Assembly (NCBI RefSeq): GCF_025465995.1
Contig: NZ_JANLNY010000006.1
Coordinates: 434,001 to 498,000, forward strand
Direction of reading: 5' to 3'
Source: Pseudomonas sp. 5P_3.1_Bac2
GTDB lineage: Bacteria; Pseudomonadota; Gammaproteobacteria; Pseudomonadales; Pseudomonadaceae
DNA: 64,000 nt
The notes beneath the pieces were generated by a model. It ran no database searches and was not told the origin of the DNA. It saw only the letters and a program-made list of their open reading frames with translations. Each line of letters starts with the position of its first letter. The stretch's first letter is position 1. Positions 32,168 to 44,234 of the stretch are shown here, one piece after another. The translations under genes were made by a program, and so were the position numbers.

Positions 32168-32200
32168 AAAGCTCCGTATCGAAAGATGCGGAGCTTTTTT
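32168..32200 (+). terminator. Intrinsic terminator after tRNA-Pro
   Basis: GCTCCGTATC and GATGCGGAGC form a 10-bp stem (one G-T pair) closed by a GAAA tetraloop, followed by a run of seven Ts. Confidence 0.9.
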
Positions 32201-32654
32201 TATGGCTATATCCCACTAAATAGTGCGCTCAGATCCCGGTTGCGCTTTCTCTGGAGCGTTAGCTCAGTTATCTGTGTGAGCAGCGCTTACCTCTCGCCAT
32301 GGATGCTTGTGCGCCTCGTATATCGCAAGGCGTCGAGCATGACTATTGCGATCCTGTTGAGCCGTTATAGCAAGGCTTCGGCGGCTATTTTCCGGCTGCT
32401 TGCTTATTGCCGTCCCTGTACTGTCCAGGCGACTCCTGCCGTGTGCGGTCGATGCTCAATCAAAGTTGTTTTGGCCGCTAATCGGTATTAAGCGCCTGCC
32501 TGCATTGACGCTCTACTTATCTCTGCCCAGGCCTTTATGGTCGATTCGCGGCCGTGATAGCGGCTTGGAATATATTAGTGAGTTAAATATTAGGCAGTGA
32601 TGGCTATTACATGTCATGTGAGGATGCTTGCACTGTTAATTACCAGCTGAAACA

Positions 32655-32668
32655 TTGATCTAGATCAA
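32655..32668. promoter_or_regulatory. Putative Anr/FNR/Dnr binding site
   Basis: TTGATCTAGATCAA matches the consensus TTGAT-N4-ATCAA exactly and is part of a 16-bp perfect palindrome (32654-32669). The only genes downstream on the plus strand are mbtH and the NRPS genes, starting 305 bases later. No good -10 sequence is seen at the usual class II distance, so function is not certain. Confidence 0.55.
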
Positions 32669-32916
32669 TAGATATGAACTGCTCTGCTCGAGAGAGAGGG
32701 TATTTTTTTTAGAACTTATTACAAATTCCAAATTTATTACATTTGTACTGTCTGGTTATATAGGTTTCTATCTATTTGATTTTGTATTGGTTTTTGTTAG
32801 TTATTGGACGATTGTTCATTGTTAAGGTGGCGAAAATTAAGCGCCATTTTTGAAATCTGGAAATACTATTTTTCATGTTGCTTTTATTTTCATCTGGTGC
32901 TTACTATTTTAAAGCA

Positions 32917-32937
32917 TATTTATTCTTCGAATAAATA
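32917..32937 (+). promoter_or_regulatory. Perfect inverted repeat upstream of the MbtH-like gene
   Basis: TATTTATTC (32917-32925) and GAATAAATA (32929-32937) are perfect complements around TTC. It lies 36 bases before the start codon and could be an operator or a leader hairpin. Confidence 0.45.
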
Positions 32938-32973
32938 ATTGCTATTCAACGGAATGAAAAAGGTGGGAGTTTT

Positions 32974-33201
32974 ATGGCAAATTCATTTGATAATGATGAG
33001 TTGGAATTTCTGGTGTTGATTAATGATGAGCAGCAAAGGTCGTTGTGGCCTGAGTTCATCGCACGGCCACAGGGTTGGCTATTGGAATTCGGTCCTGCAA
33101 GTCGCCAGGAGTGCCTGGATTATATCGATACGCATTGGAAGGATATGCGTCCTGCGAGCTTGGTAGAGGCGATGCGTAGAGAGGAGTTGTTAAATAAATA
33201 G
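32974..33201 (+). CDS. MbtH-like NRPS accessory protein
   Basis: MbtH-like proteins bind adenylation domains and are needed for their folding or activity. The 75-residue protein starts [20 protein letters not shown] and shows the family residues: SLWPEF (Ser23, Leu24, Trp25, Pro26), GW (34-35), [12 protein letters not shown] and W55-x-DMRP followed by SLVEAM. GGTGGGAG precedes the ATG. It lies 116 bases before the first NRPS gene on the same strand and should serve one or more of its adenylation domains. The gene is AT-rich relative to the core genome. Confidence 0.93.
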   Translation: MANSFDNDELEFLVLINDEQQRSLWPEFIARPQGWLLEFGPASRQECLDYIDTHWKDMRPASLVEAMRREELLNK

Positions 33202-33317
33202 GTATAGCATCTATCGAGATGTGTTGGTTTTTGTGCAATCGCTAGGTTAGGCATGATCTAACTGGTTATGCCGCCTGCTATTGCTTGGATGTGTTGATGT
33301 GGTGCATGGAGGCACGC
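33202..33317 (+). other. mbtH-NRPS spacer with small hairpins
   Basis: Two small hairpins are visible: CATCT-ATCG-AGATG followed shortly by a T-rich stretch, and GGCAT/ATGCC around a 13-base loop. They might tune the ratio of the small MbtH-like protein to the giant NRPS, or be incidental. No promoter was recognised. Confidence 0.35.
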
Positions 33318-36300
33318 ATGAATAATATAGTTGGATTGCCAGCGCACTTTCCTTTGACGTCTGCTCAAATGGGGGTTTTCTGGGGGCATGAGCTAAGTGA
33401 GCACCCTCAGAACTTTAATGTCAGTGGTTACTGGCTGATTGATGGTGTTGTCGAGATGCAAAGCTTTAAATCGGCGGTCCGTCTGGTGGTCGCAGAAATT
33501 CCAACTTTGCATATTCGGCTTGTTCGTCAGCAGCATGAGATCCGCCAGCTATTTGAGATAGATGTGGACTTTGAGCTGACTGTTCTGGATTTTAGCTCAG
33601 ATGCGGATCCCCTTCATGCAGCACATCAATACATGGCGGGCGACAGCGAAAAGGCGTGTGACTTATTTGTTTCGCCGTTGTTCCACTTTGCTTTAATCAA
33701 ATATGATAAAGATAAGTTTATTTTTTATGAGCGATACCATCACATTGTCCAGGATGCGTTGGGTACTCATTTATTCATTAATAGGCTGGCTGATGTTTAC
33801 AATGCAACGTTGCTCAAGCTGTTGCCGCCAGCTTGTGAGTTTGGATCTTTCGAAAGTCTGATTTCTTCTGATCTTGTTTATCGCAGTTCTTCTAAATTTG
33901 AAGACGATAAAAGTTTTTGGATCTCGCGTTTTTCTGATTTACCCGAACCTACTAGTTTGTCAGGTAAAGAAGCACCTGACGGCAGCGTTTGCCGTTATAG
34001 AAAGACTTTATCTCCTGCCTTGGTCACGCGGTTGCGTGAACAGTCGAAAGAGTTGGGCGCCAGTTTTTCTCAATTTTTGATAACACTGACTTGTCTTTAT
34101 CTCTATAAAGTGGCTGATCAGCATCATGTTGTTATTGGCTTGCCCGTGACTGGGCGAGTAGGGCGGGCTCTACGGGCTATTCCTGGGTTAATGTCAAATA
34201 TCTTGCCCATGCGCTTAACGTTACTGCCAAGCAGCAGCTTGCAGACAGTGTTGGGACAGGTTCGATCAGAAATTAAAGCAGTATTACTGCATCAGCGATT
34301 CCGTTATGAAGATCTTCTTCGTGAACTAAACTTGCTGACTGGCCAGCAGGAGTTATTTAAAACCACTATCAATATCGAGAGTTTTGGCAGCCTTCCGCAG
34401 TTCGCTGATTGTGTGGCGAATCCGCACCATATTGGTAATGGCCCTGCTAAAGATCTAAATATATTTTTCTTCTGCAATGATGCAGCGGACAGCGTGGTTT
34501 TGGGGTTGGATGGCAATAGCCATTTGTACGATGAAAGTCAGTTGCAAGCCCATGCAGAGGGTCTGTCAGATTTTTTTGCGCAGGTATTAAGCAATACCGA
34601 TCAGCCCATTGGCTTGCTCAACTTGTTGAATAAGAACGCAGCCCAAAGAGCGCAGGGGGAGGTCAATCAAACCCAACGCGTGTTCCCCGATCTGACCCTC
34701 ATTGAGTTATTTGCAGCGCAGGTGGCGCAAACACCGGATGCACTGGCTGTAAGGGATGACGCCGAACAGCTGACTTATTCTCAACTCAATAGACGGGTCA
34801 ATAGCCTGGCCCGCTATCTGGTAAGCCTGGGTGTTTCCAGGGGGATGGGGGTTGGTGTTTTGTTACCCCGTTCTACGCAGATGCTGGTGGCGTTGCTGGC
34901 GGTTGCTAAGGCTGGAGCGTCGTACATCCCGATGGACCCTCACTACCCGAAAGAACGTCTGCAAGTGATTCTTAAGGTGGGTACGCCGGCTTTGTTGTTA
35001 CTTGAGAGTGCAAGTGCGCAGGCTTTCCCCGGGATGCAATGCTGCGCACTTGACGACGCTCTGGTGCAGGCTGAGGTAGCGAGCTATGACTCTTCAGACT
35101 TTGTTCAGGCTTCACTAAGCGGGCTGGATGCTGCCTATGTCTTATTTACCTCGGGTTCTACCGGAACGCCTAAAGGCGTGGTGGTTTCCCATGGGGCGTT
35201 AAGCAATTTTCTGTTTTCCATGCAGGAACAGATGCAGCTGAAGCTGGGTGATCGTTTTTTGGCGACCACTACTCTCGGCTTTGATATTGCCGGTCTTGAG
35301 CTGTTTTTACCGCTGATTTGCGGCGGCGAAGTGGTCATTGCCTCTCGCGAGGCCACAGTTGATCCGGCCTTGTTGGCGCAGCAGATAACCCGCCAGCAAA
35401 TCACCCACCTGCAAGGTACACCTGCGTTGTGGCAAGGCTTGGTGGAGTACCAATCTAGCGCTTTAACTGCGCTGACGGCACTGGTGGGGGGCGATACGCT
35501 GCCCAGTCGTCTAGCCACGGATATGTGCCGTCTGGCGCATCAGGTTCTTCACGTTTACGGCCCGACCGAAACAACCATCTGGTCGACTTTGGACGTCCTG
35601 GGTGAGGGCAGTGGCGATGACCTGTCGATAGGCAGACCCATTGCCAATACTCAAGTTTATATTCTGGATTCTGCGCTGCAGCCGCGCCCTGTGGGCTTGG
35701 CTGGAGAGTTGTATATCGGTGGCGACGGCCTTGCGCAGGGGTATTTGACGCGGCCGGGCTTAAGCAGTGAGCGTTTTGTCGCCAACCCCTATGGCGCGCC
35801 TGGCAGCCGCATGTATCGCACGGGCGATGTGGCATATCTGCGCGAGGATGGCCGTTTGTACTTCCTTGGGCGTGTCGATAACCAGGTAAAAATTCGTGGA
35901 TACCGAATTGAGCTTGGTGAAATCGAAACGGTTTTGGCGCACTGCCCAGGTGTCAAAAGTGCCGTGGTTATCGCTCGGGATGAGCAAAAGAATCTGGTCG
36001 GTTATGTCGTGGCCGAGGACGGGCATACACTGAGCGGTCAGGACTTGCGCCAGGCGATCAGCGCGCATCTGCCGGAGTACATGGTGCCGGCGGCAATCAT
36101 GGTGTTGCCGGCCCTGCCTTTGACGCCGAACGGCAAAGTCAACCGTTTGGCTTTGCCTGAGCCACTGTTCGAAGCCCGTAGTAAAAAGCTGCCGACTACC
36201 CTCTGGGAGCAGAAACTGTGCGACGCATTCGCTGAGGTTTTGGCGATTGCGCCTCCTGGAATCGATGAAAGTTTCTTTGATTTAGGTGGCCATTCGTTGC

Positions 36301-39300
36301 TGGCGATGCAGTTGGTAAGCCGCATCCGCTCACTGTTCCAGATGGAGTTACCGCTAAAAGCGATTTTCGATGCGCCCACTGTTGAGCAGTTGTGCGAGGC
36401 AATGGCGCATCGCGGATTTATTCCCGCGCGTGCGCCGCTTAAGCAACTGACACGTCCGGCTCTGCTACCGATGTCTTTTGCTCAGCAGCGCCTGTGGTTC
36501 CTTGAGGATATGGCGCCAAGCTCGGCCTACAACATGCCGCTTGTTCTTGCTCTGCAAGGTCCGTTGGATGAGGCCTGTCTGAACCTGGCTGTGCGTGATG
36601 TGCTATTGCGTCATGAGAGCTTGCGTACCTTACTGCTTCGGCAAGGGGAGTCTGCTGTTCAGCAGATCGTCGAGGCACAACAGCTGGCGTTTGCGCTCGA
36701 ACGCAAAGAGGTTGAGCCGCAGCAAGTACTGCAGTGTATTACCGAGGATAGTCAGCAACATTTCCACTTATCCCAAGCGTTACCGGTCAAGGGTGTGCTG
36801 TATGCCTTGGGCTCTGAGCGTTATCGGTTGTTATTGCTGATTCACCATGTGGCGGGTGATGGTGGATCGCTGCGCCCATTGATGAACGATCTGGCCACAG
36901 CCTACCGTGCACGTAGCCAAGGGTTGCAGCCAGAGTGGTCGGCGCTGCCTGTGCAATATGCCGATTATTGCCTGTGGCAGCGTCAGTTGCTGGGGGACGA
37001 ACAGCATCCGACACAAACCTGTCTGCAACAGATCCAGTATTGGAAGCAGCAACTGGCTGACCTGCCTGATGAGTTGAATCTGATCAAAGACCGTCCTCGT
37101 CAGGCCTCACCGACCCATCAAGGGGCTCAGGTCGCCCTGCCGTTACCAGCAGCGCTGTACGCAAAGCTACAGGCTTTGGCGCAGGATAATGCTGTCAGCC
37201 TCTTTATGCTGTTGCAGGCAAGCCTTGCCGCGTTTCTCCATCGTATGGGCGCGGGTACAGATATCCCGATTGGTACGGCTGTGGATGGGCGTACGGATCA
37301 GGCCCTGAGTGATTTGGTCGGCTTCTTCGTCAATACACTGGTCGTGCGCACAGATTTGTCTGCTGACCCCGATATGCCCAGTCTGCTTGCTCAGGTACGG
37401 GAAACCATTTTGCAGGGCATGGCTAACCAGGATGTGCCGTTTGAACGAATCGTTGAAGAGCTCAACCCAGTGCGGTCATTGTCCCGGCACCCGTTGTTTC
37501 AGATCATGTTGGTGCTGCAAAACCACGAGCGATCGACTGCGGACTTCGCACCGTTACAGGTCGAGCAGCTGGAGCTAGCCGTCAGCACAGCAAAATTCGA
37601 CCTGTTATTTATCTTTGATGAAGACCGAAATGGCAACGTTCTGAATGGGCGCATTGAGTACTCATCTGATCTCTACGATGAGCACAGCATAAGGGCATTT
37701 GCCGAGCGCTTTGTGTGGCTGCTCAGCGCTATTGTGGAACAGCCTCATCAGCGTATCAGCCAGTTCGAGCTGTTACCGGCGCAAGAGCGCAAGAAAGTAT
37801 TGCACCTGTGGAATGACACTGATCATCCATTGCCTGAAAACACCTTGGCGGCCTTGTTTGAACAGCAGGTGCGAAAGACGCCAGAGCATGTCGCGGCCAA
37901 CGATGGTGTTCGCCAGCTTAGCTACCGGCAGTTGAATGCGATGGCTAACCGACTGGCTCAGCGCTTGTTGCAGCTGGTTGAGGACAGCGAACCGCGGATT
38001 GGGCTGTTGCTGGAGCACTCGCTCGAGTGTGTGGTAGCGATCCTGGCAACGGTCAAAATCGGCGGTGCGTATGTGCCCCTGCGTCCTAGCGATCCCGTTG
38101 AGCGACAACAAACCATGCTAGACGCTGCTGATGTGCAGGTCTTGCTATGTGATTCGGCGCAAGACCCCTCAACACTGCGGGTGGAGCATGTGGTGTTGAT
38201 TGATCAGGATGTAACACGTCCTGTCGATGAGGCACAGATGGGCAACCCGCAGCTTGTGGTTGCAGCCGATGCGTTGGCGTACATCATGTATTCCTCAGGT
38301 TCAACCGGCGTTGCCAAAGGCATCGCGGTTACCCAAAAGAATGTCATCGCCTTGGCCTGTGATCGCTTTTGGCAGCAAGGCAATTATCAGCGGGTGTTGT
38401 TGCATTCGCCGCTGGCTTTCGATGCATCAACGTTCGAGTTCTGGGTGCCGTTGCTCCACGGTGGGCAATTAGTCGTCGCCTCTGGTGGCACGCCGGATGT
38501 TGCCTCGCTGTCTCGCCTTATTGTGCGGGAGAAGGTCACGGCGCTCTGGCTGACCGCTGGCTTGTTCAGGCTGATCGCTGAAGAAGATCCTGAATCCTTA
38601 GCCGGCGTACAGCAAATTCTAGCGGGTGGTGATGTCCTGCCTAAAGCGTCCGTGGATGCTTTGCTGGCCAGGCATCCACAGCAGACCATCATCAATGGCT
38701 ACGGGCCGACTGAAGCGACGACCTTTACAACCGTGCACGCACTGCGTTCAAGCATGGCGAAGCACACGTCGGTGCCTATCGGCGTGCCGCTGGACAATAC
38801 GCAGGTCTATGTTCTGGATAAGCAGCTGCAACCGGTCCCGGTTGGGGTTCCTGGCGAGTTGTACATTGCCGGTGCGGGCTTGGCCAGGGGCTATATCAAT
38901 AACCCAAGGCTGACCGCCAAGCACTTTGTGGCTAACCCTTTTGGCCTGCCAGGTGAGCGTTTGTACCGCTCCGGAGATTGGGTGCGTTGGTTGCCTGAGC
39001 AGGTGTTGGAGTATCTGGGGCGCAATGATAGCCAGTTAAAAATCCGTGGCTTCAGAATTGAAACGGGCGAGGTTGAGTCTGTTTTGGCCCGTTATTCTGG
39101 CGTGGCACAGGTGCTGGTTAAAGGTATTGAAAGCCGCCCTGGTATCAAGCAGCTCGTGGCCTATGTCATTGCTCAAGAAGGCATGAGCTGTGCAACGGCT
39201 GAGTTGCTGGCGTATGCCAGGGAACATTTGCCGGATTACATGGTGCCGGCGGCAGTGGTGCGCTTATCGCATTTCCCTTTGACGGCCAATGGCAAGATCG

Positions 39301-42300
39301 ACCAGCGCGCCTTGCCCGCTCCCGAGTTTGCCGCTGGCCAAGGGCGTGTGGCGCGCACCGCCCAAGAGGAGCTGTTATGCCGGCTGTTTGCCGACACGCT
39401 GGGCGTCGAGTCGGTCAGCATTGACGATAACTTCTTTGATCTGGGTGGCCACTCGCTGTTGGCCATGGGCTTAATCAACAATATCCGCAAGACCTTCCAG
39501 GTCGAAGTCAGTGTCCGCCGTTTGTTTGAGGCCCCCAGTGTGGCCCAACTGGCTGGCGTACTGACGCAAGGCGCACCGGCTCGCCCGGCATTGGAGGCAA
39601 AACTGCGGCCTCAGCACTTGCCGTTATCCTTTGCCCAACAACGGCTTTGGCTGATTGACCGTATTGAAGGGCGCAAAGCCACTTACAACATGCCATTGGT
39701 GCTGCACCTCAATGGGGTGTTGGATGAGCAGGCTTTGCAGGCGGCGTTGAATGATGTGGTCAAGCGCCATGAGTCGTTACGCACGCATTTTCATGAAGGT
39801 GCAGACGGGCAGGCGTATCAGCATATCGTCAGTGTGGAAGAGGCAACTTGCCAATGGGTGAGTCAGCAAGTAAGTGCCGAGCAACTGCCTGAGGCATTGC
39901 AGCAAGCCAGTGCGTATTTGTTTGACTTAACGCGGGAGAATCCATTGCGCGCCTGGTTATTCCAACAGGGCGATCAGCAGGCAACACTACTGCTTTTGAT
40001 GCACCACATTGCCAGTGATGGTCTGTCTCTGGAACCGCTGCTCAGCGACTTTTCGAACAGTTATAACGCCCGGCTTCAGGGGCATCTGCCTCAGCTTGAG
40101 GCGTTGCCGGTGCAGTATGCCGATTACGCACTTTGGCAACGGGAGTTCCTGGGCGATGAACAAGACCCCAGCAGCGCCTTGAATTACCTGCTGGATTATT
40201 GGCGCACAGCCCTGAGCGATCTTCCCCAAGAGCTGGCATTGCCTGTTGATCGCCCCCGAGGGATGACCGCCAGTTACCGTGGCGAACACCTGCGTTTCAC
40301 CATTGAGCCTGCATTGCACCAGGGATTGCTTGCCCTGGCGCGTCAGCACAATGCGAGCCTGTATATGCTGCTGCAAGCCGCCCTGGCGACCTTGCTGAGC
40401 CGCCTTGGCGGGGGCGTCGACATCCCGTTGGGAATGGCTGTGGCTGGCCGTAGTGATGCAGCCTTGGCGCCCTTGGTAGGGTTCTTTACCAACACCCTTG
40501 TCTTGCGTACGGATGTCTCCGGCAACCCGGTTTTTGCGGACTTGCTCAAGCGTGTGCGGGAGCAGGCGTTGCAAGCCTATGCGCATCAGGAGGTGCCATT
40601 CGAAGCGTTGGTTGATGCCATTAATCCTGAACGTTCTCTGGCTCGCCACCCATTGTTCCAAGTGATGCTGGTCTTGCAGAACCAGGCTGGCGGAACACTT
40701 GAGCTGGATCAGTTGCAGTCGCATATCGAGATGCCGCAGCTGGCTGTATCCAAGTTCGACTTGACCTTCAATGTAATCGAAGGGCCTTCAGTCGATGGAA
40801 AGCCCGGCGAGCTGAAAGGGGAGATCGAGTACGCCACAGACCTCTTCGATGCGCCGACGATTGCGCGCATGGCCGCCTACTTCAACACCCTGTTGGCGGC
40901 CATAGCCGAGGCACCGCAAAGCCCGATCAGCCAGTTGTCCATACTGCCGCCGCCAGAACATGAGCAAATCATTGCCCAGTGGAGCGTCCACCACCGCGAA
41001 ACGCTACAGCCTAAAACCTTCCCTGAGCAGTTTGAGTACTTTGCTCAGCACAGCCCGCACGCCCAGGCCTTGTGCGGTAATGGCATTGACCTGAGCTATG
41101 CCCAGTTAAACCAGCAGGCCGAGCGTTTGGCGCGGCATTTACAGGTGATGGGGGTCGGCGTTGAGGATGTCGTAGCAATCGCCTTGCCACGCTCTGTGCA
41201 GTTGATTGTCAGCATGCTGGCGATCTTCAAGGCCGGAGGCACCTACCTGTCACTGGACCCTGATTACCCGCTGGAACGTCTGCGCTACATGCTCGAAGAT
41301 GCAACGCCCCGCTTGTTGCTGAGTGATCAGCAAACTGCGCTAAGGCTTGGGGCTGACTGCCCGTATCTTGACCTCACTACCGCCGAAACGCAGGCGCTGC
41401 TGGACAGCCTTAGTGATGCGCCAGCAGTAGCGCTGGGCCGCACCTTGCACGTCGATAACGCTGCCTATGTGATTTACACCTCTGGCTCCACCGGCCGTCC
41501 TAAGGCGGTCTGGGTCACCCATCGGGGCATTAACAGCCTGGCGACCAGCGTCAGAGAAGCATTCCAGATCAGCCCGCAGAGCCGTATTTTGCAGTTTGCT
41601 TCGCCGAGCTTCGATGCTGCGTTCTGGGATATCAGCATGGCGCTGCTCAATGGTGCCGCGTTGGTCATTGCCGATGCCGAAAGCTTGTTGCCGGGTGATG
41701 CCCTGTGTCAGTTGATTGATGAGCAGCGTGTGAGTCATGCCACCTTGCCGCCGGTAGGTCTGGCGGTCATGTCCAAAGAGCGCTCTTTGCCAAGCTTGAA
41801 AACCTTGGTTGTGGCCGGTGACGCTTGTCAGCCAGAGCTGGTTGAGCACTGGTCAAAAGGGCGGCAGATGATCAATGCCTATGGCCCCAGTGAGTCCACC
41901 GTCTGCGCGACGATGAGCAGCGCCTTGTCAGGACGAGCCGTGCCAACTATCGGCACGCCCATCATCAATACTCAGGTGTATGTACTGGATGCGTATCTGC
42001 AACCCGTAGCGCCGGGTGTGGACGGTGATCTGTACATTGCCGGGCAAGGTCTGGCCCGCGGTTACATGAAGCAAGCGTCACTGACCTCCGGACGTTTTGT
42101 GGCCAACCCTTATGGCCCGCCGGGCAGCCGTATGTACCGCAGCGGCGATGTCGTGCGCTGGCGTGCTGATGGTCAGCTGGTCTTTGTGGGGCGTGCCGAT
42201 CAGCAAATCAAGATTCGCGGCTTCCGGGTAGAGCTTGGGGAAATCGAGTCGGTGTTGCTGCAACACCCAGCCGTGGCGCAGGTGGCGGTTATCCTGCGCG

Positions 42301-44234
42301 AAAGAGAGGCCGGGCAGAAGAAATTGCTGGGTTATGTCGTACTGAATGATCCTGAGTTCGACCTCAAAAGTCTGCGGCAGTACCTGTTTGGCCATTTGCC
42401 GGATTACATGGTGCCTGCCGCCTTGGTCGGCCTTGAGGCCATACCAACGACGCCGAACGGCAAACTGGACGTGCGCGCTTTACCTGAACCTGAATTGAGC
42501 GCCAGTGATGCACGAGCAGCACGTAATCAGAGTGAACAAATGCTCTGTGAGCTGTTTGCTGAGGTGCTTGGTCTGCAACAGGTCGGGATCGATGACAGCT
42601 TCTTCGAGCTGGGAGGGGACAGCATCAGTGCAATCCAACTGGTGGCCCGCGTGCGGCTCAGGGGCTGGCGTCTATTACCTCGGGATATTTTCGAACATAA
42701 GAGCCCGGTGGCGTTGGCCGTGCAGCTTGCGCCTCTGGAGGAAGTGTCCAGCGAAGCCCAGCTCGCCGCCGTTGGCAGCTTACCTGCCACTGCGATCATG
42801 CACTGGTTGGCGGCTAACCCTGGGCCGATTGAAGGCTTTGCCCAAGCGGTTCTGATTCAGGTGCCCAGCCAGATTAATGCGTTGGAGCTGCATGAGCTTG
42901 TGACGTTGCTGGTTCGCCAGCATGACGTACTACGTCTGCGTGCGAGCCGTAGCGATGATCAACTCTGGAGCCTGCAAATCCCTGATGCCGAACAGGCTGA
43001 AGCCGCGTTTGAGTGGCAGGTGGTCAATGCACAGGCGCTGGATGATGAGCAACTGCATCAGCACATGCTTAGCCATGCCGAGCAGGCGAAGCGGCGTTTA
43101 TCTCCCGCAGAAGGGCGAATGGGGGTGGCCATATGGTTTGATCGCGGTCCGCAGCGGCCGGGTCGCTTGCTTTGGGCGTTGCATCACCTGGTTGTGGATG
43201 GGGTCTCCTGGCGCATTCTTCTGACTGATCTGGCGGCGGCCTGGCAAGCACGCAGCCGTGGCGCAAACGCGTCATTGGCAGTGGTGCCGACTTCATTCAG
43301 AGCCTGGGCGCACGGACTGGTAGCCGAGGCCGCGCAACGTGCCGGACAACTGCCGTACTGGCTTGAGACTCTGAACACGCCTGATCCGCTGTTGAGCGCG
43401 CGAGCGCTGGAGCCACGCCAGGACACCACGCAGCGCAGCGCTTCGTTGCAGTTGCGCTTGCCCGGCAGTGTCACGCAACCCTTGCTCGGCAGCGTGCCTG
43501 CGCTTTTCCACGGCGGGGTGAATGATGTGCTGCTGGCGGCATTTGCTCTCGCCATCAGCGATTGGCGCAGACGCTTTAAGGTCGGGTTGGGTTCGGCGGT
43601 TTTAGTCGATGTCGAAGGTCACGGCCGTGAGGCGGTGGCGGGCATGGAGCTATCGCGGACGGTCGGCTGGTTTACCAGCCTCTATCCGCTATGCCTGGAC
43701 CCCGGACAGGTGCGCATTGAAGACCTGGACAGCCAAGGGCAGGCGATCAAACGGATCAAAGAACAGTTGCGTCAGGTGCCCGGCAATGGCCTGGATTTTG
43801 GCCTTCTGCGTTACCTCAACCCGCTCACGGGCGAACAACTGGCCACACGGCCTGCGCGGCAGATCGGCTTCAACTACATGGGGCGGATGGCGGCAGGTGA
43901 TGAGCGTGACTGGGCTCCGGTCAAAGCATCCGCGGACTTGGACCCAAGGGCCGATGCCGACTTCGCCTTGCCCCACGCTATTTCACTCAACGCGGTAGCA
44001 GAGGACCTGCCAGGCGAAACCGTATTAGTGGCCAACTGGACATGGGCCACAGGCTTATTCACTGAGGGGGATATCCAGGCGCTGGCCGAGCGCTGGTTCT
44101 ACTGGTTGCAAGCATTCTCACAGCTCACTGAATCGGCAACGGTGGGCGGCTTGACGCCTTCTGACTTGAGCATGGTGGACGTTGATCAATCAGCGATTAA
44201 TGCACTGCAAAGCAAATGGGGTAAGAAGAAATGA
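33318..44234 (+). CDS. Non-ribosomal peptide synthetase, three modules: C-A(Gly)-T / C-A(Val)-T / C-A(Phe)-T-E
   Basis: 3638 residues; GGAGG lies five bases before the ATG at 33318. Domains by approximate residue: C1 5-440 (HHIVQDALG in place of HHxxxDG), A1 458-950, T1 960-1030 (DLGGHSL), C2 1050-1490 (HHVAGDGG), A2 1509-2000, T2 2010-2085, C3 2101-2545 (HHIASDG), A3 2567-3055, T3 3068-3140 (ELGGDSI, as usual before an E domain), E 3158-3620 ([20 protein letters not shown]). Ten-residue specificity pockets read by alignment to PheA: A1 DILQVGVIWK (close to the Gly code of DhbF), A2 DAFWLGGTFK (Val), A3 DAWTVAAVCK (Phe). The E domain predicts D-Phe. C1 resembles the EntF/DhbF N-terminal condensation domain, which takes an acyl or aryl group from another protein. 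The stop overlaps the next NRPS start (ATGA). The first 1.3 kb is visibly richer in AT than the rest. The product is unknown to me. Confidence 0.93.
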   Translation: MNNIVGLPAHFPLTSAQMGVFWGHELSEHPQNFNVSGYWLIDGVVEMQSFKSAVRLVVAEIPTLHIRLVRQQHEIRQLFEIDVDFELTVLDFSSDADPLHAAHQYMAGDSEKACDLFVSPLFHFALIKYDKDKFIFYERYHHIVQDALGTHLFINRLADVYNATLLKLLPPACEFGSFESLISSDLVYRSSSKFEDDKSFWISRFSDLPEPTSLSGKEAPDGSVCRYRKTLSPALVTRLREQSKELGASFSQFLITLTCLYLYKVADQHHVVIGLPVTGRVGRALRAIPGLMSNILPMRLTLLPSSSLQTVLGQVRSEIKAVLLHQRFRYEDLLRELNLLTGQQELFKTTINIESFGSLPQFADCVANPHHIGNGPAKDLNIFFFCNDAADSVVLGLDGNSHLYDESQLQAHAEGLSDFFAQVLSNTDQPIGLLNLLNKNAAQRAQGEVNQTQRVFPDLTLIELFAAQVAQTPDALAVRDDAEQLTYSQLNRRVNSLARYLVSLGVSRGMGVGVLLPRSTQMLVALLAVAKAGASYIPMDPHYPKERLQVILKVGTPALLLLESASAQAFPGMQCCALDDALVQAEVASYDSSDFVQASLSGLDAAYVLFTSGSTGTPKGVVVSHGALSNFLFSMQEQMQLKLGDRFLATTTLGFDIAGLELFLPLICGGEVVIASREATVDPALLAQQITRQQITHLQGTPALWQGLVEYQSSALTALTALVGGDTLPSRLATDMCRLAHQVLHVYGPTETTIWSTLDVLGEGSGDDLSIGRPIANTQVYILDSALQPRPVGLAGELYIGGDGLAQGYLTRPGLSSERFVANPYGAPGSRMYRTGDVAYLREDGRLYFLGRVDNQVKIRGYRIELGEIETVLAHCPGVKSAVVIARDEQKNLVGYVVAEDGHTLSGQDLRQAISAHLPEYMVPAAIMVLPALPLTPNGKVNRLALPEPLFEARSKKLPTTLWEQKLCDAFAEVLAIAPPGIDESFFDLGGHSLLAMQLVSRIRSLFQMELPLKAIFDAPTVEQLCEAMAHRGFIPARAPLKQLTRPALLPMSFAQQRLWFLEDMAPSSAYNMPLVLALQGPLDEACLNLAVRDVLLRHESLRTLLLRQGESAVQQIVEAQQLAFALERKEVEPQQVLQCITEDSQQHFHLSQALPVKGVLYALGSERYRLLLLIHHVAGDGGSLRPLMNDLATAYRARSQGLQPEWSALPVQYADYCLWQRQLLGDEQHPTQTCLQQIQYWKQQLADLPDELNLIKDRPRQASPTHQGAQVALPLPAALYAKLQALAQDNAVSLFMLLQASLAAFLHRMGAGTDIPIGTAVDGRTDQALSDLVGFFVNTLVVRTDLSADPDMPSLLAQVRETILQGMANQDVPFERIVEELNPVRSLSRHPLFQIMLVLQNHERSTADFAPLQVEQLELAVSTAKFDLLFIFDEDRNGNVLNGRIEYSSDLYDEHSIRAFAERFVWLLSAIVEQPHQRISQFELLPAQERKKVLHLWNDTDHPLPENTLAALFEQQVRKTPEHVAANDGVRQLSYRQLNAMANRLAQRLLQLVEDSEPRIGLLLEHSLECVVAILATVKIGGAYVPLRPSDPVERQQTMLDAADVQVLLCDSAQDPSTLRVEHVVLIDQDVTRPVDEAQMGNPQLVVAADALAYIMYSSGSTGVAKGIAVTQKNVIALACDRFWQQGNYQRVLLHSPLAFDASTFEFWVPLLHGGQLVVASGGTPDVASLSRLIVREKVTALWLTAGLFRLIAEEDPESLAGVQQILAGGDVLPKASVDALLARHPQQTIINGYGPTEATTFTTVHALRSSMAKHTSVPIGVPLDNTQVYVLDKQLQPVPVGVPGELYIAGAGLARGYINNPRLTAKHFVANPFGLPGERLYRSGDWVRWLPEQVLEYLGRNDSQLKIRGFRIETGEVESVLARYSGVAQVLVKGIESRPGIKQLVAYVIAQEGMSCATAELLAYAREHLPDYMVPAAVVRLSHFPLTANGKIDQRALPAPEFAAGQGRVARTAQEELLCRLFADTLGVESVSIDDNFFDLGGHSLLAMGLINNIRKTFQVEVSVRRLFEAPSVAQLAGVLTQGAPARPALEAKLRPQHLPLSFAQQRLWLIDRIEGRKATYNMPLVLHLNGVLDEQALQAALNDVVKRHESLRTHFHEGADGQAYQHIVSVEEATCQWVSQQVSAEQLPEALQQASAYLFDLTRENPLRAWLFQQGDQQATLLLLMHHIASDGLSLEPLLSDFSNSYNARLQGHLPQLEALPVQYADYALWQREFLGDEQDPSSALNYLLDYWRTALSDLPQELALPVDRPRGMTASYRGEHLRFTIEPALHQGLLALARQHNASLYMLLQAALATLLSRLGGGVDIPLGMAVAGRSDAALAPLVGFFTNTLVLRTDVSGNPVFADLLKRVREQALQAYAHQEVPFEALVDAINPERSLARHPLFQVMLVLQNQAGGTLELDQLQSHIEMPQLAVSKFDLTFNVIEGPSVDGKPGELKGEIEYATDLFDAPTIARMAAYFNTLLAAIAEAPQSPISQLSILPPPEHEQIIAQWSVHHRETLQPKTFPEQFEYFAQHSPHAQALCGNGIDLSYAQLNQQAERLARHLQVMGVGVEDVVAIALPRSVQLIVSMLAIFKAGGTYLSLDPDYPLERLRYMLEDATPRLLLSDQQTALRLGADCPYLDLTTAETQALLDSLSDAPAVALGRTLHVDNAAYVIYTSGSTGRPKAVWVTHRGINSLATSVREAFQISPQSRILQFASPSFDAAFWDISMALLNGAALVIADAESLLPGDALCQLIDEQRVSHATLPPVGLAVMSKERSLPSLKTLVVAGDACQPELVEHWSKGRQMINAYGPSESTVCATMSSALSGRAVPTIGTPIINTQVYVLDAYLQPVAPGVDGDLYIAGQGLARGYMKQASLTSGRFVANPYGPPGSRMYRSGDVVRWRADGQLVFVGRADQQIKIRGFRVELGEIESVLLQHPAVAQVAVILREREAGQKKLLGYVVLNDPEFDLKSLRQYLFGHLPDYMVPAALVGLEAIPTTPNGKLDVRALPEPELSASDARAARNQSEQMLCELFAEVLGLQQVGIDDSFFELGGDSISAIQLVARVRLRGWRLLPRDIFEHKSPVALAVQLAPLEEVSSEAQLAAVGSLPATAIMHWLAANPGPIEGFAQAVLIQVPSQINALELHELVTLLVRQHDVLRLRASRSDDQLWSLQIPDAEQAEAAFEWQVVNAQALDDEQLHQHMLSHAEQAKRRLSPAEGRMGVAIWFDRGPQRPGRLLWALHHLVVDGVSWRILLTDLAAAWQARSRGANASLAVVPTSFRAWAHGLVAEAAQRAGQLPYWLETLNTPDPLLSARALEPRQDTTQRSASLQLRLPGSVTQPLLGSVPALFHGGVNDVLLAAFALAISDWRRRFKVGLGSAVLVDVEGHGREAVAGMELSRTVGWFTSLYPLCLDPGQVRIEDLDSQGQAIKRIKEQLRQVPGNGLDFGLLRYLNPLTGEQLATRPARQIGFNYMGRMAAGDERDWAPVKASADLDPRADADFALPHAISLNAVAEDLPGETVLVANWTWATGLFTEGDIQALAERWFYWLQAFSQLTESATVGGLTPSDLSMVDVDQSAINALQSKWGKKK

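Larger units (their letters stand above)
32111..32973. other. Gene-poor, AT-rich leader region of the NRPS locus
   Basis: 863 bases without a supported gene. After the tRNA-Pro terminator, 32200-32600 holds only frames that overlap the tRNA or read as noise; no transposase remnant was recognised. 32600-32973 is strongly AT-rich and carries an Anr/FNR-type palindrome (32655-32668). It also has a weak hairpin plus T run (TGGCG 32828-32832, CGCCA 32842-32846, T run 32847-32851) that could act as an attenuator, and a 9-bp inverted repeat just before mbtH. It must contain the promoter for the NRPS operon. Confidence 0.55.

Noticed and set aside
32078..32600. Plus-strand frames of 137 and 66 codons after tRNA-Pro
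   Set aside because: The first starts inside the tRNA gene and crosses its terminator; neither resembles a protein or a transposase remnant that I know.
32985..33030. GATAATGATGAG-like strings that look like half of a Fur box
   Set aside because: They lie inside the mbtH coding sequence, do not form the full 19-bp palindrome and encode the conserved N-terminal Asp/Asn residues.
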